DNA of 9,530 nucleotides, taken from assembly GCA_946410505.1 (NCBI GenBank), contig CAMKAP010000066.1:1-9530 (forward strand). Direction: 5' to 3'. This stretch comes from an uncultured Clostridia bacterium. Lineage in GTDB: Bacteria > Bacillota_A > Clostridia > Oscillospirales > Oscillospiraceae. Below are positions 6,274-9,530 of this stretch, one piece after another; positions within the stretch are counted from its first letter, which is position 1; each line of letters begins with the position of its first letter. Below the pieces are notes generated by a model that had not been told where the DNA came from, searched no databases, and saw only the letters and a program-made list of their open reading frames with translations. The position numbers were made by a program, and so were the translations under genes.

Positions 6274-6302
6274 ATTGTACAGGATTTCGAGCCGTTTTTC
6301 AA
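6274..6302 (-). promoter_or_regulatory. Sigma-A promoter of the nth operon
   Basis: On the minus strand, TTGAAA (6302-6297) and TACAAT (6279-6274) are separated by 17 bases, placing the start about 25-30 bases before the nth ATG. Confidence 0.82.
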
Positions 6303-6310
6303 CCGTCGGG

Positions 6311-6322
6311 ATTGTTTACAAT
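6311..6322. promoter_or_regulatory. Inverted repeat between divergent promoters, possible operator
   Basis: ATTGT at 6311-6315 and ACAAT at 6318-6322 form a 5-bp inverted repeat with a 2-base centre. It lies between the -35 boxes of the nth and DUF4342 promoters. It could bind a dimeric regulator acting on one or both genes, or be chance in an AT-rich gap. No regulator gene is nearby. Confidence 0.3.
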
Positions 6323-6328
6323 TCGGAC

Positions 6329-6356
6329 TTGAATCGGCTGCGAAAGGGCATATAAT
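6329..6356 (+). promoter_or_regulatory. Sigma-A promoter of the DUF4342 gene
   Basis: TTGAAT (6329-6334) and a perfect TATAAT (6351-6356) are separated by 16 bases, about 40 bases before the start codon. Confidence 0.75.
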
Positions 6357-6395
6357 ATTGGTAAGATAGCGAAAGCAGGAAAGGAGCTATGAACA

Positions 6396-6740
6396 ATGAA
6401 TGCAAATGTAAATGCCGCTGTGAATAAAATCAAGGAGCTGGTCGCAAAGGGCAATGTCTCCCGCGTGATTGTGCGCAAGGATGAGAAGACCATCCTGGAC
6501 ATTCCCGTGACCGTGGGCGTTGTGGGCGCCGTTGTGGGTATCACCGCCGCCAAGTGGGCGATGCTGGCCACCGTCCTGGCTACGGTCGGTTTCGGCTGCA
6601 CCGTGGAGATTGTGAAGGAGAGCGGCGAGACCGTCAATGTCCTGACCGAGGAGGACAACCAGAAGATCCATGACAAGGCTTCCGACATTGTGGAAGATGT
6701 CAAGGATGTGATCGAGGACACCTTCAAGAAGGACGAGTAA
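6396..6740 (+). CDS. DUF4342 domain-containing protein, function unknown
   Basis: This 114-residue protein matches the DUF4342 pattern by eye. A short N-terminal helix ends in KELVAKGNVSRVIVRKDEK (13-31), the next stretch LDIPVTVGVVGAVVGI leads into a hydrophobic segment that may span the membrane (about 36-70), and a charged region follows. The C-terminal 30 residues are a strongly acidic amphipathic helix (DNQKIHDKASDIVEDVKDVI). No catalytic motif is visible. Members often sit alone or near ubiquitin-associated-like or translation-factor domains, but nothing here indicates partners. The ATG at 6396 has AAGGAG at 6381-6386. An ATG at 6389 in another frame gives only 12 codons and lies too close to that site. 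The gene is monocistronic with its own promoter and a strong terminator. Family call likely; function unknown. Confidence 0.82.
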   Translation: MNANVNAAVNKIKELVAKGNVSRVIVRKDEKTILDIPVTVGVVGAVVGITAAKWAMLATVLATVGFGCTVEIVKESGETVNVLTEEDNQKIHDKASDIVEDVKDVIEDTFKKDE

Positions 6741-6758
6741 ACACAACACAATGCAAAG

Positions 6759-6789
6759 AGCCTGCAGTTCAGTCAACTGCAGGCTTTTT
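6759..6789 (+). terminator. Terminator of the DUF4342 gene
   Basis: An 11-bp stem (6759-6769 with 6775-6785) and 5-base loop are followed by TTTTT (6785-6789). On the minus strand the T-tract is short and interrupted (CTCTTTG), so the hairpin may also weakly terminate the convergent membrane-protein gene. Confidence 0.87.
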
Positions 6790-6799
6790 GCTTGTGTTT

Positions 6800-7093
6800 T
6801 CAGCTCTTGCCTTTCCCTTGTTTGCCCGCCAGGCGGTAGGCGAAAACCACCGTCAGAACGGACAGAGTGATGGCTGTGCCCAGCATCATGGCCTCATAGG
6901 GGAAGGGGAGGACTTTTCGCAGCAGAAAAACCGCTGCCAGCGCGGCCAGGTCTACCGCCGTGCGGCCAAGATTCGCCGCCAGCAGCGCGTTGGTGCTGCT
7001 CTTTACCAGGGCTTTCTTGTTGATCGAAAAATTGATCAGCGCCGCGAGCGCGCCCCAGACGACGCCCGCCAGCACAGCAAGTGCGATTCTCAT
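6800..7093 (-). CDS. Small three-helix membrane protein, function unknown
   Basis: This 97-residue protein consists almost entirely of three hydrophobic segments, about 3-22, 36-58 and 64-87, with a basic C-terminal tail (RLAGKQGKGKS). The second segment carries polar residues Asn41, Arg44 and Asp48, which could line a helix interface. Size and topology recall the ATP synthase accessory proteins AtpI/AtpR, but no ATP synthase genes are in view and I do not see a diagnostic motif, so I leave it unassigned. The ATG at 7093 is chosen because GGTGAT, complementary to the 16S rRNA 3' end, lies just upstream. A GTG at 7102 would add three residues. It has its own promoter and converges on the DUF4342 gene. 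Confidence 0.65.
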   Translation of the reverse strand: MRIALAVLAGVVWGALAALINFSINKKALVKSSTNALLAANLGRTAVDLAALAAVFLLRKVLPFPYEAMMLGTAITLSVLTVVFAYRLAGKQGKGKS

Positions 7094-7133
7094 TTCAATC
7101 ACCCGGTTCCGTCATTTTTGAAAACATATCAAT

Positions 7134-7162
7134 AATTTACCACATTCCGCATGGTTTGCCAA
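7134..7162 (-). promoter_or_regulatory. Probable sigma-A promoter of the small membrane protein gene
   Basis: On the minus strand, TTGGCA (7162-7157) and TAAATT (7139-7134) are separated by 17 bases, with TG one base before the -10. Both boxes deviate from consensus, so moderate strength is expected. Confidence 0.6.
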
Positions 7163-7214
7163 TGCACGGCAGGAAAGTTTTTAAGCGTTTTTTCCTTTGA
7201 CACCGGTGCAAACT

Positions 7215-7257
7215 ATAAACGAACACAAGGCGGCGCGCCGTCCTGCGTTACGTTTAT
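7215..7257 (+). promoter_or_regulatory. Structured leader upstream of the spore coat operon
   Basis: ATAAACG (7215-7221) and CGTTTAT (7251-7257) can pair and enclose a 10-base GC palindrome (7231-7240). The right arm ends a few bases before the ribosome binding site of the first coat gene. I could not identify a convincing sigma-A promoter upstream. A sporulation sigma factor is likely from the gene products, but no clean sigma-E, -G or -K consensus stands out. Confidence 0.35.
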
Positions 7258-7273
7258 GTAGAGGTGATTTGTC

Positions 7274-7447
7274 ATGAGCCCGAAAGAACTGCTCTATATT
7301 GAGGATGCGTTGGGACACACACAGTTTCTGATGGCCCAGTGCCGCGCTGCGGCCGGCCAGCTGACCGATCCCGTTCTGCAGCAGCAGGCCCAGCAGCTGA
7401 TCGGTGACAACCAGAAGCTGTTTGACGCGTTCTACAAGCTGGTGTAA
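7274..7447 (+). CDS. Small spore coat protein, CotF-associated (57 residues)
   Basis: This 57-residue protein begins MSPKELLYIEDALGHTQF, a pattern familiar from short clostridial proteins encoded directly before CotF-type coat proteins. The whole chain is compatible with two amphipathic helices joined near DPV (32-34), the second rich in glutamine, and ends FYKLV. The start is well supported by AGAGGTGAT (7260-7268) 5 bases upstream. The second coat gene starts 14 bases after the stop, so the two form an operon and probably act together in the spore coat. No signal peptide or catalytic motif is present. The family call rests on recognition of the N-terminal pattern and on the neighbour. Confidence 0.82.
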   Translation: MSPKELLYIEDALGHTQFLMAQCRAAAGQLTDPVLQQQAQQLIGDNQKLFDAFYKLV

Positions 7448-7461
7448 GGAGGGAAATGCAG

Positions 7462-7710
7462 ATGAACGACAAGGAAATCATGGAAAACCTGCTTCTGACC
7501 ACCAAGGGGGTCTGTGACCTGTATCTGCACGGCTCCATCGAGTCGGCCACGCCCACGGTGCAGCAGGCCTTCCGCTCCGCGCTGGACAGCGCCCTGTGCA
7601 TGCAGAGCGGCATCTACCAGAAGATGAGCGAGCACGGCTGGTATACAACTCAGCAGGCCCAGCCCCAGAGCATCCAGCAGGTCCGGCAGAAGTATTCCGC
7701 CTGCTGCTGA
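7462..7710 (+). CDS. CotF-family spore coat protein
   Basis: This 82-residue protein matches the spore coat protein F family. Its features are NDKEIMENLLLTTKGVCDLY (2-21), a helical middle with TPTVQQAF and SALCMQSGIYQKM, and the signature GWYTTQQA (60-67) near the C-terminus. These are four-helix, ferritin-like small proteins incorporated in the coat of clostridial spores. It ends in two cysteines, which with Cys19 and Cys47 could form disulfides. The ATG at 7462 is preferred because AAGGAGG (7446-7452) then has a 9-base spacer; the ATG at 7456 would leave only 3. It is the second gene of the coat operon and is followed directly by a strong terminator. Presence of this pair implies a spore former. 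Confidence 0.9.
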   Translation: MNDKEIMENLLLTTKGVCDLYLHGSIESATPTVQQAFRSALDSALCMQSGIYQKMSEHGWYTTQQAQPQSIQQVRQKYSACC

Positions 7711-7753
7711 CAAAAAAGAAACGGGAGGCAAAGCCTCCCGCTTCTTTTTTGTC
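7709..7753. terminator. Bidirectional terminator between the coat operon and the M3 peptidase
   Basis: A GC-rich 8-bp stem (7722-7729 with 7733-7740, 3-base loop) continues, after one mismatch, into a 12-bp A/T-rich stem (7709-7720 with 7742-7753). This gives T6 after the hairpin on both strands. It overlaps the stop codons of both convergent genes. Confidence 0.9.
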
Positions 7754-9380
7754 ATTTTTTAAGGGAATCCAGCAGCGTCTCCACTTTGCCGGCCAATTCC
7801 GCGAGGGCGCCCGGCTCAAAGGGGGAGGGGAAGCCCGCCTCTTTCAGCAGGTCTGTCCAGACCATCTCGCCGCCGTGTTTCGAGAGGCGAAGATAGCGGG
7901 CAAAGGCGTCGCTATAGTCCTCGCGGCTCTTCAGCAAAAACTGGAAGGCGGCCGTCTGGGCCAGACAGTAGTCGATGTAATAGAAGGGGCTTTCATAAAT
8001 GTGCATCTGGTACTGCCAGCGGGTGCCCTGCTCCAGATAGGGTATGCCGCTCTGGTCAATGTAGGGGCGGTATTTTGCCTCCAGCGCCAGCCAGGCCGCG
8101 TTGCGCTCGGCAGGGCTCATGTCGGGATTTTCGTAGACGATGTGCTGGAAAGCATCCACAATGGTGCCGTAGGGGATGAAGGACAGAGATTCCAGCGCAT
8201 GCAGGAACTTATACTTCTCCGCTTCGGCGCCGAAGAACTTTTCCATATAGGGCCAGGCGAAGAACTCCATGGACATGGAGTGGGTCTCGGCGGTCTCCAT
8301 GCCGCCGCACTGCAGCTCCAGGGCGAAGCGGTTGTCCGCAATGAGCCAGGCGTTGAGCGCGTGGCCCGCCTCGTGGGTCACCACGTCCACGTCACCGGAG
8401 GTGCCGTTGAAGTTTGCGAGGATGAAGGGCTGCTTGTATTTGGCGAAATCCGTGCAGTAGCCGCCGCCCCACTTGTTCTTGCGCGCGTCTACGTCAAAGG
8501 CCTCGTTTTCCAGCATCATGTCGATGAAAGCCGCGGTCTCCGGACCCATGGCGTGATACATTTCCTTCGCCGCGGCAAAGATCTGCTCCTTGCCCTGCGG
8601 ACGCGGGTCACCGCCGGGGATGATGACGCCGTCGTCATAGAGGTGGTAATCCTCAATGCCGAGGCGCTTTGCGTTCTCGGTGCGCAGGCGCGCCACCACG
8701 GGCACGATGTCCCGCAGTACGTTCTCCCGGAAGGTGCGGACTTCTTCTTCGCCGTAGCAGAGCCGCTCCATCCGGTAATAGCCCAGCTCGACAAAGTTCT
8801 TGTAGCCCATCTTCTTCGCCATACGGTCACGCACATGCACCAGCTCGTCGTAGATGCCGTCCAGCTCCGCCTTGTGCGCTTCTAGCCCTCGCCCAAGCAC
8901 TTCGTAGCACTCCCGGCGCGTGGCGCGGTCCGGGTCTTTGGCATATTTCATCAGCGCCGCCCGGGGCATGGTCTCGCCCCGGAAGGTGAATTCCATGCCG
9001 CTCATCAGATCGGAATAGCGGCGCACCAGCTTGTTCTCCTCCACCATGTCGTCGATAACGGCCTCAGACATGGCTTTGCGGGAGACCTCCATGGACTTGA
9101 AGAGAACGGGGCTGAGACGCTCCTCCAGCTCGGCACGGAAGGGGGAGTCCAGCAGCGCCGAGCAGTAGCGCACGATGTCGTTCTGCACCGTGGGACCGAT
9201 CTCGTCATAGTATTCGTTCTCAGCAATATAGAAGGGATCGACGGTGTTGAGCGTGTAGCGTGAGTAGGCAAGGCTTGCAGCCGTGTGATATTCGATGAGC
9301 ATCTTCAGATAGTCCTCGCGGGCAGAGAGGATCTCATCGGCACTTCTTGCGTTATTCACACGCGCGATCACATCGTCCAT
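7752..9380 (-). CDS. M3 family oligoendopeptidase (PepF-like), probably lacking its native N-terminus
   Basis: This zinc endopeptidase should cut short peptides in the cytoplasm. Counting from the ATG at 9380 it has 542 residues. The active site is VVTHEAGHALNAW (HEAGH 336-340), with third ligand Glu365, exactly 25 residues after the second His, in ETHSMSMEFF. The upstream KNKWGGGYCTDF and ILANFNGTSGDVD and the C-terminal QYQMHIYESPFYYIDY are also M3B landmarks. Homology begins at once with the alpha-helical region (ARVNNARSADEI), so about 25 residues usual in this family are missing. No Shine-Dalgarno precedes 9380, and the open frame continuing to the edge reads as the antisense of an HD-domain gene, not as an M3 N-terminus. 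The original start was therefore probably lost at the 9360-9380 junction. Family assignment firm, start doubtful. Confidence 0.87.
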   Translation of the reverse strand: MDDVIARVNNARSADEILSAREDYLKMLIEYHTAASLAYSRYTLNTVDPFYIAENEYYDEIGPTVQNDIVRYCSALLDSPFRAELEERLSPVLFKSMEVSRKAMSEAVIDDMVEENKLVRRYSDLMSGMEFTFRGETMPRAALMKYAKDPDRATRRECYEVLGRGLEAHKAELDGIYDELVHVRDRMAKKMGYKNFVELGYYRMERLCYGEEEVRTFRENVLRDIVPVVARLRTENAKRLGIEDYHLYDDGVIIPGGDPRPQGKEQIFAAAKEMYHAMGPETAAFIDMMLENEAFDVDARKNKWGGGYCTDFAKYKQPFILANFNGTSGDVDVVTHEAGHALNAWLIADNRFALELQCGGMETAETHSMSMEFFAWPYMEKFFGAEAEKYKFLHALESLSFIPYGTIVDAFQHIVYENPDMSPAERNAAWLALEAKYRPYIDQSGIPYLEQGTRWQYQMHIYESPFYYIDYCLAQTAAFQFLLKSREDYSDAFARYLRLSKHGGEMVWTDLLKEAGFPSPFEPGALAELAGKVETLLDSLKK

Positions 9381-9530
9381 GACGACGGACGAACGGGTGC
9401 TGGCGGCGGCAGTACTGCACGACACGGTTGAGGACACGCCGGTCACCATAGAGGAAATCACGGAGAAATTCGGAAAGCGCGTTGCCGAGCTCGTCAGCTC
9501 GGAAACGGAGAACAAGCGCAAGAACCTTCC
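9379..9530 (+). CDS. RelA/SpoT-like HD-domain phosphohydrolase, 5'-truncated fragment running off the window
   Basis: From the ATG at 9379, 50 codons read through to the edge. They contain LAAAVLHDTVEDT (8-20), EEITEKFGKRVAELV (25-39) and SETENKRKNL. The HD pair with TVEDT, followed by the EEI..FG..VA.LV helix, is typical of ppGpp-type HD hydrolases and small Mesh1/SpoT-like HD proteins. In that family roughly 40-50 residues precede this point, including the first metal-binding histidine in a YI.HP-type motif. Here the in-frame upstream DNA reaches a TAG at 9310 and has no such motif, no ribosome binding site and no promoter. It is therefore a gene fragment, either genuinely broken or joined by misassembly to the M3 gene. 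The 3' end is simply outside the window. Confidence 0.75.
   Translation, partial: MTTDERVLAAAVLHDTVEDTPVTIEEITEKFGKRVAELVSSETENKRKNL

Noticed and set aside
6389..6427. A 12-codon cysteine-rich mini-ORF (MNNECKCKCRCE) overlapping the start of the DUF4342 gene, considered as a leader peptide.
   Set aside because: Its ATG is only 2 bases from the Shine-Dalgarno, and the same bases encode the conserved start of the DUF4342 protein in another frame.
7197..7225. TTGACA at 7197-7202 as the -35 of a sigma-A promoter for the coat operon.
   Set aside because: At 16-18 base spacing there is no -10-like hexamer; the nearby TATAAA is only 11 bases away.
7596..8885. A 429-codon plus-strand open frame spanning the CotF gene end and the M3 gene.
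   Set aside because: It runs through a strong terminator, is antisense to conserved M3 motifs and has no family features.
9381..9521. N-terminal extension of the M3 peptidase to an alternative TTG start.
   Set aside because: The translation is Ser/Thr/Val-rich low-complexity sequence and is the exact antisense of the HD-domain coding region, so it is not a genuine M3 N-terminus.

Overview
The window looks like chromosomal DNA from a spore-forming, fairly GC-rich member of the Clostridia, probably Oscillospiraceae-like. The clues are a pair of small CotF-type spore coat genes, a DUF4342 protein, sigma-A promoters with 17-base spacers, strong AGGAGG-type ribosome binding sites and intrinsic terminators with T-tracts. 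This assignment is inferred from gene content and signals, not from a database match. Most of the window is ordinary core genome. I found no phage, CRISPR, toxin-antitoxin or defence system. The unusual material is in the intergenic DNA and at the right edge.

Layout: 1-272 holds the 5' half of a tRNA-Tyr gene and a complete tRNA-Thr gene, both on the minus strand, separated by a 147-base spacer with a hairpin. 362-563 is a 202-base non-coding palindromic element with 22-base terminal inverted repeats flanked by TA, which looks like a miniature inverted-repeat transposable element (MITE). 642-1517 (+) is a membrane-anchored GH25 lysozyme-type muramidase with its own promoter. 1565-2266 (-) is araD (L-ribulose-5-phosphate 4-epimerase), divergent from 2396-3759 (+), an overlapping pair of HAD-family phosphatases. 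3774-4074 is a second non-coding structured element, with nearly identical 54-base inverted arms that each contain a terminator hairpin. It lies between the convergent HAD operon and the next minus-strand operon. 4081-6241 (-) is that operon: nth (endonuclease III) followed 16 bases later by an M32 carboxypeptidase. It is divergent from 6396-6740 (+), a DUF4342 protein. 6800-7093 (-) is a small three-helix membrane protein of unknown role. 7274-7710 (+) is a two-gene spore coat operon. 7752-9380 (-) is an M3-family oligoendopeptidase, and 9379-9530 (+) is the middle of a RelA/SpoT-like HD-domain gene.

The genes form short independent transcription units, with bidirectional terminators where they converge and back-to-back sigma-A promoters where they diverge. 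There is no single pathway. AraD and two phosphatases handle sugar phosphates or related metabolites, Nth repairs oxidised bases, two zinc peptidases turn over peptides, GH25 cuts peptidoglycan, and the coat genes act in sporulation.

Three places most deserve a second look: the TA-flanked palindromic element, the inverted-repeat element with outward-facing terminators, and the right edge. At the right edge the oligoendopeptidase and the HD gene meet head to head, and both appear to lack their normal N-terminal coding sequence and ribosome binding site. That is either a real deletion of the divergent promoter region or an assembly chimera.
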